The notes beneath the pieces are model-generated. The model saw nothing but the letters and a program-made list of their open reading frames with translations. It searched no databases and had not been told where the DNA came from. The translations under genes were made by a program, and so were the position numbers. Positions 44,742-56,423 of a DNA stretch of 64,000 nucleotides are shown piece by piece (positions within the stretch are counted from its first letter, which is position 1; every line of letters starts with the position of its first letter). The stretch is from Mycobacterium sp. SMC-2 (GTDB taxonomy: Bacteria; Actinomycetota; Actinomycetes; Mycobacteriales; Mycobacteriaceae): assembly GCF_025263485.1 (NCBI RefSeq), contig NZ_CP079863.1, forward strand, positions 4,588,001 to 4,652,000, written 5' to 3'.

Positions 44742-46235
44742 TCAAATCTCCACGTCCTTGTCGTAGTGGACATGATCCTCACGCCAGCCACCCAGCCCCT
44801 TGCCGATGCCGGAATAGTCGTTGACGAACTCGATCCCGTTGATCCACTTGACCATCTTGAAACCGACCTGCGTCTCCACCCGCAGCCGCAGGGGTGCGCC
44901 ATGTTTGATGGGCAACGGCCGGCCGTTCATCTCATACGCCAGCAGCGTCTGCGGCTTATAGGCGAGCTCGATGTCCATCACCTCATAGAACTGGCCCCCC
45001 GGTAGCTCTGCCGCGGGTTCGTCGCGCCCGGTCTCCTGCATGCTCAGGAAGCAGATGTACTTGGCTTGCGGCAACGGCCGCACCACATCCGCCAGCCGGG
45101 CCAGCAGAATTCCGCTCCACTCGCCGATGCTGGTCCAACCTTGCACGCAGTTGTGCAGCGTCCGCTGCGTCTGCCGCTCGGCGAGCGCGCGTAGCGCGGC
45201 CAGATCCAACGTCACCGGGTTTTCGACGAGTCCGCCGACCGGCAGCCGCCAGTCGACGAAGTTGTGGACCGCCATGACTTTGTATTCGGTGCTGGCAGGC
45301 GGCTTTCCGTTGATCCGGTGATCTTTGGTCAACTTGCGGGCCGGGTAGTTCTGCCGAGAATTCAGCGGGCGCAGCAACAGCAGCCGGGCGCCGGTCACCG
45401 CGGCACCGAGTATGCGGTGAACCTGGACTGGGTAGCGCAGGCTCCATTTGGTGGCCGCGACGTGGATGGCGACGATCGCCCCGATGATGATCAGCGACAG
45501 CGCCGTAGCCCAATTGATGTTGCGGACGGAGCCGAAGATCATCGACGCCGTCAGTTGGCCCCAGCCCCAGAAGAAGATCATCGACAGATGAATCGCGATG
45601 AAGACGACGAAGGCCAACAACCCCAGGAAATGCAGGCTCCGGGCCGATTGCCGGCCACCCCACATCCGCACATACCACGGAAAGCGCGCCTCGATCGCCG
45701 GCGACTGTGCGGCCCCGGTGAGGATCTGGAACGGTGCGAGGATGAAAACGACGCCCGCATAGGTCAGCTTCTGAATGGCGTCCAATGGCTCACCGGGGAG
45801 CAGCGGCGGCAGGTTGAACGACATGTACGTGACGATGTCATTGGCGGCCTCGGGAAAGATCGACCACGAATAGGGCCAGTACCGGTGCCATTGACCGGTC
45901 GTGAAAAGCAGGACGTAGTACGACAACCCGAGCAGAATCCAGCAGATCACCGAGAAGAAGTGCCAATGGCGCCCCATCCCCAATTTCTTGTGACCGGGCA
46001 GCGCGACCAACGAACTGTAGGACTCTTCTTCGTCGAGGGTGTCGTACAGCCGGTCGCGCGGCATTACCTTGCGGGTAAAGCGCGCCCATTCGCTGCCGGG
46101 TTTGCTGTCGTCGTGCCAATACAACTTGGGGTGGGTGGAGAGTATCTCGATGCCGCTGCGGATGATCAGGGTGACGAACAGGACGTTGAGCCAGTGATCC
46201 ACTCGCAGCCACACCGGGTAATCGAGCGTCGTCAT
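44742..46235 (-). CDS. Membrane cytochrome b561-like / molybdopterin oxidoreductase fusion
   Basis: 497 residues. Residues 1-285 hold about five membrane helices with paired histidines of a diheme b-type cytochrome (VDHWLNVLFV, GRHWHFFSV, LHFLGLLAF, IHLSMIFFW, AIHVAATKW). Residues about 310-497 form a sulfite-oxidase-type molybdopterin domain; HNCVQGW carries the likely molybdenum Cys. The fusion would pass electrons between a molybdenum site and the quinone pool. The side of the membrane facing the Mo domain is not resolved, and no Tat signal is seen. Second gene of a minus-strand operon with a four-helix membrane protein. Confidence 0.88.
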   Translation of the reverse strand: MTTLDYPVWLRVDHWLNVLFVTLIIRSGIEILSTHPKLYWHDDSKPGSEWARFTRKVMPRDRLYDTLDEEESYSSLVALPGHKKLGMGRHWHFFSVICWILLGLSYYVLLFTTGQWHRYWPYSWSIFPEAANDIVTYMSFNLPPLLPGEPLDAIQKLTYAGVVFILAPFQILTGAAQSPAIEARFPWYVRMWGGRQSARSLHFLGLLAFVVFIAIHLSMIFFWGWGQLTASMIFGSVRNINWATALSLIIIGAIVAIHVAATKWSLRYPVQVHRILGAAVTGARLLLLRPLNSRQNYPARKLTKDHRINGKPPASTEYKVMAVHNFVDWRLPVGGLVENPVTLDLAALRALAERQTQRTLHNCVQGWTSIGEWSGILLARLADVVRPLPQAKYICFLSMQETGRDEPAAELPGGQFYEVMDIELAYKPQTLLAYEMNGRPLPIKHGAPLRLRVETQVGFKMVKWINGIEFVNDYSGIGKGLGGWREDHVHYDKDVEI

Positions 46236-46248
46236 GCCTGGGCTCCAG

Positions 46249-46746
46249 TCAGTCGTACCAATGCTGCCGTTGCGGGTAGGCCACGTTGATGCCGGACAGC
46301 ACCGTCGTGTGCACCGCGATGAAGCCGGCGGCGAACACCAGTGCGAAAGTGCCCGGCGTCAGGTCCCATCGGCCGGTCAGCGCTTCCAGCCCGGCTAGGG
46401 TGACCCACCGGCTGACCAGGTAGATGGCCAGGAAGGCCAGGCAGACCAGACTGCCGAAGTACCAGCCCGCCTGTGGCACATGCGGTTTGAGGGCGAACAC
46501 CATCGCGGCCGCCGCCCCCAGGCAGCCGATTGCCAGCAGAGCCGAGTAGACACCGAAGTACCAGGGTGTCGGCTCCCTGATAAAGACGTATGCATGCACG
46601 GCCACCAGACCCATCAGTAGCGATCCGCCGAGTGCGGTCACCGTTCGCGGCAGGTTGAAGGCGACCCAGCCGTTCAGGGTGAGCACCGGTGAGGACACGA
46701 TGCTCTGCCAGCGCGAGATCAATCGCCCTAGGAAGCCATTGACCAT
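46249..46746 (-). CDS. Four-helix integral membrane protein
   Basis: 165 residues with four hydrophobic segments: about 35-55 (TVTALGGSLLMGLVAVHAYVF in part), 62-85, 95-115 and 135-155. No catalytic motif recognised. First gene of the operon leading to the b561-molybdopterin fusion 14 bases downstream, so a partner subunit or quinone-site component is plausible. A sigma-F-like promoter places the transcription start at or next to the ATG, so translation is probably leaderless. Confidence 0.85.
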   Translation of the reverse strand: MVNGFLGRLISRWQSIVSSPVLTLNGWVAFNLPRTVTALGGSLLMGLVAVHAYVFIREPTPWYFGVYSALLAIGCLGAAAAMVFALKPHVPQAGWYFGSLVCLAFLAIYLVSRWVTLAGLEALTGRWDLTPGTFALVFAAGFIAVHTTVLSGINVAYPQRQHWYD

Positions 46747-46755
46747 TGGCGCGTG

Positions 46756-46780
46756 ATACCCGCGCAGAGTAATTACAAAC
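46756..46780 (-). promoter_or_regulatory. Sigma-F-like promoter, leaderless
   Basis: On the minus strand GTTT (46780-46777), a 15-base spacer, and GGGTAT (46761-46756) match the known mycobacterial sigma-F consensus GTTT-N15-17-GGGTAT exactly. The -10 ends 10 bases from the ATG at 46746, so the transcript would have no or almost no leader. Confidence 0.75.
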
Positions 46781-46942
46781 AGGGCTGGTTAAATCGACGG
46801 GTGACCGGCGCAGCCGCGCCACGCTGGGAAAATTGGTGCATCGAGCACCGGACTGCCGTTGATACCCTTTACTTCGGTGTCTGGCGAGTGCTCAACGCTT
46901 TGTGACCAGCTTGCGGGACTCGGTTGGAGAACGGGTCCGTAG

Positions 46943-50159
<3,217 letters not shown>

Positions 50160-50163
<4 letters not shown>

Positions 50164-51302
50164 CGGTTCGACCGCCCCGCCTTCTCGTATTCGTACACGC
50201 GCAGGTTGTGTTCCTCTGGTGTCCCGAACATGGAGCGGTACAACGTGACCCGGCGCAGGTAAAGATGCAGGTCGTGTTCCCAGGTGACGCCGATGCCCCC
50301 GTGCATCTGCACGCAGGCCTGGACGATCTGGCCGGCCATCTCGCCCACGTAGGACTTGGCCACGCTGGCCGACATGCCCGCCCCGGGCGCGTTGGCGGCG
50401 ACGTCGGCGACCGCCGCGGCCGTGGTGGCGCGACAGGCTTCCAGCCACAGCTTCATGTCGGCGAATTTGTGTTTGAGCGCCTGGTAGGACGCCAGCGGAC
50501 GCCCGAACGTGTGCCGATCCAGCGCCCACTGCGCGGTCAGGTCGAACACCGTCTGCAACGCGCCGACCACCTCGGCGCATTGCAGGACCTGTGCGATGTG
50601 GCTCTGCCGGTCTACCAGCGCGGCGGTCTCGGCGGCGGTGCCGACGGCCGCGGATCGGTCCACCATCACACCGTCGAAACGCACCCGGGCGTATTGCTTG
50701 ACCAGGTCGACCGACTGCTGGGGCGTGACCGTGACGCCCGGCGCATCCGTCGGGACCAGAAACTGGCGAAGCTCGTTACCGCAGCGCACCACCACCAGCA
50801 GCACCGCGCTCTGCGCGCCCGCCTCGACCCGGTCCTTGGCGCCGTCGATGCGATAGCCCGAATCGGTCGGCGTGGCCGTCACCGACGGATTCAGCGGCGC
50901 CCAGCCGCGGCCCGGCTCCGAAACCGCCCACGACGCCACCGTTTCACCGGACATCAACGCCTCGATGGTGGCGGTGTGCGGCCCGGGGTCCGCGCACTCG
51001 ACAAGCGCGGCCAGCACGACGCTGACCGGATACAGGGGCCCGGGCGCCACCGTCTTGCCGAGCTGTTCGGCGACGATGGCCAGATCGGCCAGACCGCTGT
51101 CCGAGACGCTGCCGCCGCCCAATTCCTCCGGCACCAGCAGGCCCGTCCAGCCCAGCTCCGCGGCGCGCCGCCACCATGCCGGATCGAACGACACCCCCGC
51201 GGCGTGCAACTCGCGCACGCGGCGCAGGGGCGCCTCCTTTTCCAGGAAGGCTTGGGTCGTCGAGGTGAACAGCGTCTTCTCGGGAGAGTCGAGTGTGGTC
51301 AT
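50160..51302 (-). CDS. Acyl-CoA dehydrogenase, beta-type partner subunit
   Basis: 380 residues. The middle domain lacks a clear SEPEAGSD motif (SEPGRGWAPL), while the C-terminal half keeps HTFGRPLASYQALKHKFAD and QMHGGIGVTWEHDLHLYLRR. This matches the partner-subunit profile of the gene at 25641. ATG at 51302 has GAGAGG. A 15-base dyad lies 54 bases upstream. The frame is open upstream, but that part covers the dyad and is rejected. Confidence 0.92.
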
Positions 51303-51355
51303 GCTGCCTCTCGTGGAGAGTTCGCCGGCGTTTTCGATGGTAGCAACGGGCACTA

Positions 51356-51370
51356 CGGTAAGAGATACCG
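51356..51370. promoter_or_regulatory. 15-base dyad CGGTA-N5-TACCG
   Basis: Perfect 5-base arms in the 95-base gap between the hydrolase-fold gene and the dehydrogenase pair, both on the minus strand. Flanked by a further ACGGG/CCCGT pair, so it could fold as a hairpin or act as an operator. Confidence 0.35.
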
Positions 51371-51397
51371 GAGTCCCGTCGATAGTGCTGCGCGCGC

Positions 51398-52369
51398 CTA
51401 CATGGCGAATACGCGGCGCAGCGAACGCGCGTGCAGGGCCCGGTTCTCCCGGGAAACGACCCAATCGGGAACCACCGAGTCGAACCCGTTGAATGCCGCT
51501 GCGATGACGTGCAATTCGGTGTGCACGTAGGCGTGCAACAGCCGGTTCGCGTAGCCGATGGCTTCATCGCGGCAGGGATCGATCTCCGCGCAGCTGATGA
51601 ACGTGGGCGGCAGGCCCTCGAGGTTCGCCCGGTGCGCGGGCACGTGTTGACCGCTGGCGCTCGCGTGCCCGAGGTAATGACCCCACGCCCGGCTCACCGC
51701 CGGCCCATTGAGACCCGGCGTGCGCTGGAACTCCCGCCGCGACTGGGTGGCGTCGGAGTCCAGCATCGGCTGGTGCAGGATCTGCACCAGGATCTGCGGG
51801 CCCTCGTCATCGAACATGCGCTGACTCAGGCCGGCGACCAGCGCCGCACCCGCGTCGCGGCCCATCACCGCGATGCGTTTGACGTCGACGTTCAGCTCGG
51901 CGCAATTGCGGATCGCGTAGTAAAAGCCGGCCTCGACGTCGTCCAACGCCGCGGGGCACGGATGCTCGGGCGCGAGCCGGTAGTCGACCGATATCAGCAG
52001 GCAGCCGCCCTCTCTGGCCAGCTCCACGCATTGGGCGTGATCGGTGTCGAGGTTCCCGGTCACGAAGCCGCCGCCGTGTGCATACAGGACAAGGGGCAAG
52101 CCCGACTCGGCTCGCTCCAGGTTGGGACCCCGGTAGAGGCGAAGATTCAGCTGGTGGCCACCCGGACCGGCGATGGTGCGGGTTTCGATGGCGACATCGG
52201 CGGTGTCGGCCGCCGCGGCGCGCTCGGCGGCGAGCCGGTTGGCGTGTTCGCGTTCGGCGGGCAGCGTCTCGGCGCGGAATTCGGCGACGCCCAGCGCGGT
52301 GGCGGCCTCCCGGAGCACCGGGTCGATCCGGGTAAGGCCCTGCGGCCGTGTCAGATTCGTTTGTGTCAT
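51398..52369 (-). CDS. Alpha/beta-hydrolase of the HSL type lacking nucleophile and histidine
   Basis: 323 residues. The oxyanion motif HGGGF (His98), DYRLAPEHPCPAA and DPCRDE are classic for the hormone-sensitive-lipase family. The nucleophile elbow, normally GDSAGG, reads GRDAGA with Asp172 in place of Ser, and the usual catalytic His in the HGF context is Asn294 (AFNGF). The Asp of DPCRDE is kept. With two of the three triad residues changed, esterase activity is unlikely; a binding or regulatory role is a fair inference. Upstream genes on the same strand encode two amidohydrolases. Confidence 0.9.
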   Translation of the reverse strand: MTQTNLTRPQGLTRIDPVLREAATALGVAEFRAETLPAEREHANRLAAERAAAADTADVAIETRTIAGPGGHQLNLRLYRGPNLERAESGLPLVLYAHGGGFVTGNLDTDHAQCVELAREGGCLLISVDYRLAPEHPCPAALDDVEAGFYYAIRNCAELNVDVKRIAVMGRDAGAALVAGLSQRMFDDEGPQILVQILHQPMLDSDATQSRREFQRTPGLNGPAVSRAWGHYLGHASASGQHVPAHRANLEGLPPTFISCAEIDPCRDEAIGYANRLLHAYVHTELHVIAAAFNGFDSVVPDWVVSRENRALHARSLRRVFAM

Positions 52370-52499
52370 ACCCTCTCATCTTCCGGGCTCGTCGTGGGGG
52401 CTCGTCCGGTCCCGGCGCGCGAAGTGCCGGAAGCCCCCTTCAAGGTAGACCTGCGATTCCGGGTGGTGAAAGATGAGGTGCTTGCCGCCCGCGCTCGGG

Positions 52500-53654
52500 T
52501 CAGATTTGGCGTTCTCCGGGGAGCGCCTTGACCGTCGCCGGTAGCCCGTACAGAGCGGTCGCGTTGCCGCGCATGATCCGCTCCCGCTGGTCGGCCGGGA
52601 ATCGGTTGATCGCATAGGCCGGCGAGTCGTAGCTCCAGTGCGGGTAGTCCGTGGAGAACATCAGGTTGTCACCCAGGTCCATCATCTCCAGGTACTCCCG
52701 GAACTGCACGGTGTCGGCGTCTTCCAGCGGCTGGGTGGTGAACCGAACATGTTCGCGCACATACTCCGACGGGCGGCGCCGCACGTGGGGCAGGTCGCCG
52801 CGGCGCGCCTCCCAGATGCGGTCCATCCGCGACATCACCGGCATCGCCCACGTGAAGCCGCCTTCGACGAATACCACCCGCAGGTCGGGGTGGCGGTCGA
52901 ACGCGCCGTCGAACACCAGGCTCATCAGGTGCGAGACGTACAGCAGTGGCCAGGAGGCGAAGAAGTCGTGCCAATGCGCCGGATTGCCAACCGGATACAG
53001 AGGGATCAGCTCGAACGGCGTCTGCCCCATCAGGTGCGTGGCCACCGGAAAACCGTGGCGCGACGCGGCTTCATAAAGCGGGTCGAAATGCGGGTTCCCA
53101 AAAGGGATTCCGCGGGTCTGGGGTGTCATCAGCACCTGGGCCATGTACGGGTGCCCCGCCCACCGTTCGACTTCCCGCGCCGCCTGCTCGGGCGTCTGCG
53201 CGCTGACGCTGATCGATCCGCGCCAGCGGCCGTGCTGGTTGTTGGTGTCAAGCCAGACGTCGGCAAGCCAGTCGTTGTAGGCGGACTTGAGAACATGTTC
53301 GGCCTGCGGCAGCTGGGCGTCACACATGGGCTCCAGCGTCGCGATGCTGACGCCGGCATCGAGCAGCAGTTGCTTGGCGGCGAACTCGGGGTCGCTGCCC
53401 GCGACTCCCCCATTGGGCGGCCACGCGTCCATACGCAGCGACGATGTCTTGTACGAGTCCGGGGTGTCGTAGAAATGCGGCACCGGGGCGACGGCGTTGC
53501 CGGTCGGCCAGATCTTGTCCACCCATTCGGGCGCCGCGTACGACTTGAGCACGTCGGTCGAGACGGGCAACGGGTGCACGTCTGTGTCGACGATGGTGAC
53601 AGCTATTTCGTCGTCGTGGTCGGTCGGCGACTCGACCCGTTCGATCGTGGTCAT
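52500..53654 (-). CDS. Amidohydrolase_2-family enzyme with intact metal site
   Basis: 384 residues. VDTDVHPLP near the N-terminus supplies the Asp/His pair, PVATHLMGQ and YVSHLMSLVF the barrel histidines, and FSTDYPHWSYD the late Asp. This is the ACMSD-like decarboxylase/hydrolase layout. ATG at 53654 overlaps the upstream stop (ATGA). The upstream gene encodes a paralogue with a damaged metal site, so the two may form a heteromer with this protein as the active subunit. Confidence 0.92.
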   Translation of the reverse strand: MTTIERVESPTDHDDEIAVTIVDTDVHPLPVSTDVLKSYAAPEWVDKIWPTGNAVAPVPHFYDTPDSYKTSSLRMDAWPPNGGVAGSDPEFAAKQLLLDAGVSIATLEPMCDAQLPQAEHVLKSAYNDWLADVWLDTNNQHGRWRGSISVSAQTPEQAAREVERWAGHPYMAQVLMTPQTRGIPFGNPHFDPLYEAASRHGFPVATHLMGQTPFELIPLYPVGNPAHWHDFFASWPLLYVSHLMSLVFDGAFDRHPDLRVVFVEGGFTWAMPVMSRMDRIWEARRGDLPHVRRRPSEYVREHVRFTTQPLEDADTVQFREYLEMMDLGDNLMFSTDYPHWSYDSPAYAINRFPADQRERIMRGNATALYGLPATVKALPGERQI

Positions 53655-54694
53655 CGGACACGCTCCTTCAGCCCGTACAACTCGCTTGCGTTTCGCCACA
53701 GCACCTTGTCGCGTTGCGCGGCGTCGAGACCCTCCGCCACGGCCTCCGGCGGCGACGTGGACCAATGCGGATACGCCGATCCGTACATCAGCAGGTCGGA
53801 CTTGCCGCTGAACTCCATCCAGCGGCGCATCTCGCCGGCGTCGGTCGGGCCGTCGAACGCCGACGAGCAGAACCTGACATGGCCGGGCAGGTACTCGCTC
53901 GGATAGCGGTCCACCCACGGCGTCTGATCGCGCATCGACACCCAGAAGGTGTCCAGCCGCCAGATCAACGGGGTGAGGATGTCGTAGCCCCCGTCGGCGA
54001 AGACGAACTTGAGGCCGGGGTGCCTGCCGAACACGCCCTCGACGATGAGGGTGGCCAGGTGCACGAAGTAGTTCAGCGGCATGAACGCCGCGTATCCCGG
54101 ATAGGTGTGGGCGTGCCCGGCGAAGGTGGGCGGATAGTCGACGCCATTGCCGCCATTGATGTGCACCGCCACCGGCAGCCCGTGGGCGGCCGCGGCCTCC
54201 CAGATCGGCTCGAACATCGGCTTGCCATAGGGTTCGCGGGACTGCAGCGGGACGCCGACCTGCACCAGCTTCGGGTGATCGGCCAGGCGCTCGATCTCCG
54301 CCACGGCCCCCTTGGGGTCTTCCGGATTGACGCGGATGGTGCCCCGGAATCGATCGGCGTTGTCGGGCTCGAGCCAGCGGTCGAGCAGCCAGTCGTTGAC
54401 CGCCGCGCAGATCCTGCTGTTGAGCAGGTAGTCGGCGATGTTGCCGCGGGTCAGCGGATTGAGGATGGCGTACTCGACACCCTGCGCGAACAGGTCGCGG
54501 CCGACCGTCTCCGGGTCCGACCCGGGGTAGTGCTCCCCGTAGAGGTCTTGGCGGTAGTCGCCGCCGGGCGCCTGATACCACTGCTGCTCGACGTCGGGGA
54601 TCGACCTCAACCTATGCGCCGCGGGCAGATAGCGCCGTATCTCCGCGTTGGAGCGAAAATGTGGCTGCACGTTGGCATCGATGATCCGGCTCAT
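53651..54694 (-). CDS. Amidohydrolase_2 paralogue with degenerate metal site
   Basis: 347 residues. The fold landmarks match the neighbour at 52500: PVAVHINGGN, YFVHLATLIVEGVFGRHPGLKFVFADGG (parts) and the YPHWS end motif. However the N-terminal metal motif reads DANVQPH where DTDVHP is expected (Gln10 for His), and the late motif is GSAYPHW with Ala where Asp is expected. Probably inactive by itself. ATG at 54694 overlaps the Rieske ferredoxin stop (ATGA), and its own stop overlaps the next start, so three genes are translationally coupled. Confidence 0.9.
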   Translation of the reverse strand: MSRIIDANVQPHFRSNAEIRRYLPAAHRLRSIPDVEQQWYQAPGGDYRQDLYGEHYPGSDPETVGRDLFAQGVEYAILNPLTRGNIADYLLNSRICAAVNDWLLDRWLEPDNADRFRGTIRVNPEDPKGAVAEIERLADHPKLVQVGVPLQSREPYGKPMFEPIWEAAAAHGLPVAVHINGGNGVDYPPTFAGHAHTYPGYAAFMPLNYFVHLATLIVEGVFGRHPGLKFVFADGGYDILTPLIWRLDTFWVSMRDQTPWVDRYPSEYLPGHVRFCSSAFDGPTDAGEMRRWMEFSGKSDLLMYGSAYPHWSTSPPEAVAEGLDAAQRDKVLWRNASELYGLKERVR

Positions 54695-55056
54695 GCGGTC
54701 AGGTACACCTCCCCGTCGGTGACGTCGACCGGGTAGGTGCGGACACGGCGCGTCGGATCGGCGAGATTTTGTCCGGTGGTGATATCGAATTCCCAGTTGT
54801 GCCAAGGGCATCGGACGATCTGACCGTCGCGGACACGCCGCACCCCGCCGGGTTCGCCGGGGTCGAACTCGTTGGTCCCACCGATCAAACCGAGGCACAG
54901 CGGGGCGCCCTCATGCGAGCAATAGTTGACGATCGCGTAGAGCTCGCCGCGCACGTTGTACACCCCGACACCGAACTTTCCGACGTCGACCAGCTTCATC
55001 GCGCCGGGCGGCAGATCGTCCAGAGCACATACGAATCGCCGCTGGGCCACCTGCAT
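54691..55056 (-). CDS. Rieske-type ferredoxin
   Basis: 121 residues. Ligands YCSHEGAPL (Cys, His) and CPWHNWEF (Cys, His) define a 2Fe-2S Rieske cluster; the stretch between them is about 12 residues longer than in common Rieske ferredoxins (NEFDPGEPGGVRRVRDGQI). No oxygenase domain is attached. It leads an operon with two amidohydrolase genes and may donate electrons to an oxygenase encoded elsewhere. ATG at 55056 has AGAGGTGG. Divergent from a P450 across site E. Confidence 0.9.
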   Translation of the reverse strand: MQVAQRRFVCALDDLPPGAMKLVDVGKFGVGVYNVRGELYAIVNYCSHEGAPLCLGLIGGTNEFDPGEPGGVRRVRDGQIVRCPWHNWEFDITTGQNLADPTRRVRTYPVDVTDGEVYLTA

Positions 55057-55127
55057 CACCACCTCTGACCAACGCAAGCTCAATACTGTGCCCGTTACGG
55101 TAACCACGACAAGCCCGTTGGGCTTAG

Positions 55128-55151
55128 TTGCTATTTATACTATGATAGCAA
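55128..55151. promoter_or_regulatory. Operator-like dyad with shared core (site E)
   Basis: TTGCTAT (55128-55134), 10-base spacer, ATAGCAA (55145-55151), in the divergent promoter of the Rieske ferredoxin and P450 operons. Best-formed member of the shared B-E motif, and it has the same arm spacing as site A at 12601. Confidence 0.65.
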
Positions 55152-55196
55152 TATTCCGCGTACCAATCCGCTTACGGCCGCTCAGGAGCAGCGCTG

Positions 55197-56423
55197 ATGT
55201 CGCTCAGTACCGACCCCGCGAACCCGCCCGTCGCACTCGACCTCACCGGCGAAACCAGCCCCTACCCGTTCTTCGAGTACATGAGGCGCACGGAACCGGT
55301 TTGGCACGGCGCACTGGCCGACCACTCCCAGATGCCGGAAGAGCTGCGCCCGAACGACGAGTGGGTGCTGTTCGGTTACGACGCGGTGTTCCAGGCGTTC
55401 CGCGACGACCGCATCTTCAGCTCGCACAAGTACGACGAGACCATCGGTTTGGTGATGGGCCACACCATCCTGGCGATGGGCGGCAAGGAGCACCACGATC
55501 ACCGCAACCTGGTGGCCAAGGCCTTCCGCTCCACCGCGCTGGAACGCTGGGAGCCGTCGGTCATCGGGCCGGTGTGCGATCAACTCGTCGACGAAATCAA
55601 GAACGACGGCCAGGCGGACCTGGTCAAGGCGGTGACGTTCGAGTTCCCGACCCGGATCATCTCCACGCTGCTCGGTCTGCCTCCCGAGGATCTCGACCTC
55701 TTCCGGCGCCTGTCCCTCGACCTCATCTCCATCCCGACCGACATCGTCGCCGGGCTCAACGCGGCGGCGGAGTTGCACGATTACTTCCTCGAACAGGTCG
55801 AGCAGCGGCGGCGCAAACACACCGACGACATCATCGGCGACCTGGTCGCCGCCGAGATCGAGGGCGAGAAGCTCTCCGACGAGGCCATCATCGCGTTCCT
55901 GCGCCTGCTGCTGCCCGCCGGGCTGGAGACCACCTATCGGTCGTCGGGCAACCTGCTGTACCTGCTGCTGACCCACCCCGAGCAGCTGGCGCTCGTCTAC
56001 CAGGATCGGTCGCTGATACCGATGGCGATCGAAGAGGGCCTGCGCTTCGAAACCCCACTGACGATGGTCATGCGGACCACCACCGAAGAGGTCGAAATCG
56101 GCGGCAAGACAATCCCATCCGACGCGCAGATCGACATGTGCATGGGCTCGGCCAACCGTGACGAGAGCCGCTGGACCGACCCCAACACCTTCGACATCCG
56201 CCGGCCCCGCCAGGCGCACATCGCGTTCGCCGGCGGTATCCACATGTGTCTCGGCATGCATCTGGCCCGGCTCGAGACGCGGGTCATGCTGAACAGCCTG
56301 TTCGACCGCGTCAAGGATCTGGCCTTCGTGGCCGACGATGGAACCGGCCAGGAATCCAAGATCGTCGGGCTTACGTTCCGCTCCCCCAACAAGCTTCCGG
56401 TCACCTTCGCCCCGGTCAAATGA
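55197..56423 (+). CDS. Cytochrome P450
   Basis: 408 residues. Haem loop FAGGIHMCLGMHLAR with Cys351, ExxR as EEGLR, and the oxygen-activation helix as PAGLETTYR, with Glu in place of the more common Asp. ATG at 55197 has AGGAG. The stop overlaps the alcohol dehydrogenase start (ATGA), so the likely sequence of reactions is hydroxylation followed by alcohol oxidation. Electron donor may be the 3Fe-4S ferredoxin at 20490. CYP family not assigned. Confidence 0.95.
   Translation: MSLSTDPANPPVALDLTGETSPYPFFEYMRRTEPVWHGALADHSQMPEELRPNDEWVLFGYDAVFQAFRDDRIFSSHKYDETIGLVMGHTILAMGGKEHHDHRNLVAKAFRSTALERWEPSVIGPVCDQLVDEIKNDGQADLVKAVTFEFPTRIISTLLGLPPEDLDLFRRLSLDLISIPTDIVAGLNAAAELHDYFLEQVEQRRRKHTDDIIGDLVAAEIEGEKLSDEAIIAFLRLLLPAGLETTYRSSGNLLYLLLTHPEQLALVYQDRSLIPMAIEEGLRFETPLTMVMRTTTEEVEIGGKTIPSDAQIDMCMGSANRDESRWTDPNTFDIRRPRQAHIAFAGGIHMCLGMHLARLETRVMLNSLFDRVKDLAFVADDGTGQESKIVGLTFRSPNKLPVTFAPVK

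Noticed and set aside
52500..54581. One 693-residue fused amidohydrolase
   Set aside because: The frame is open upstream, but an ATGA overlap with the neighbour's stop and a good ribosome site at 53654 show two separate genes in different frames.
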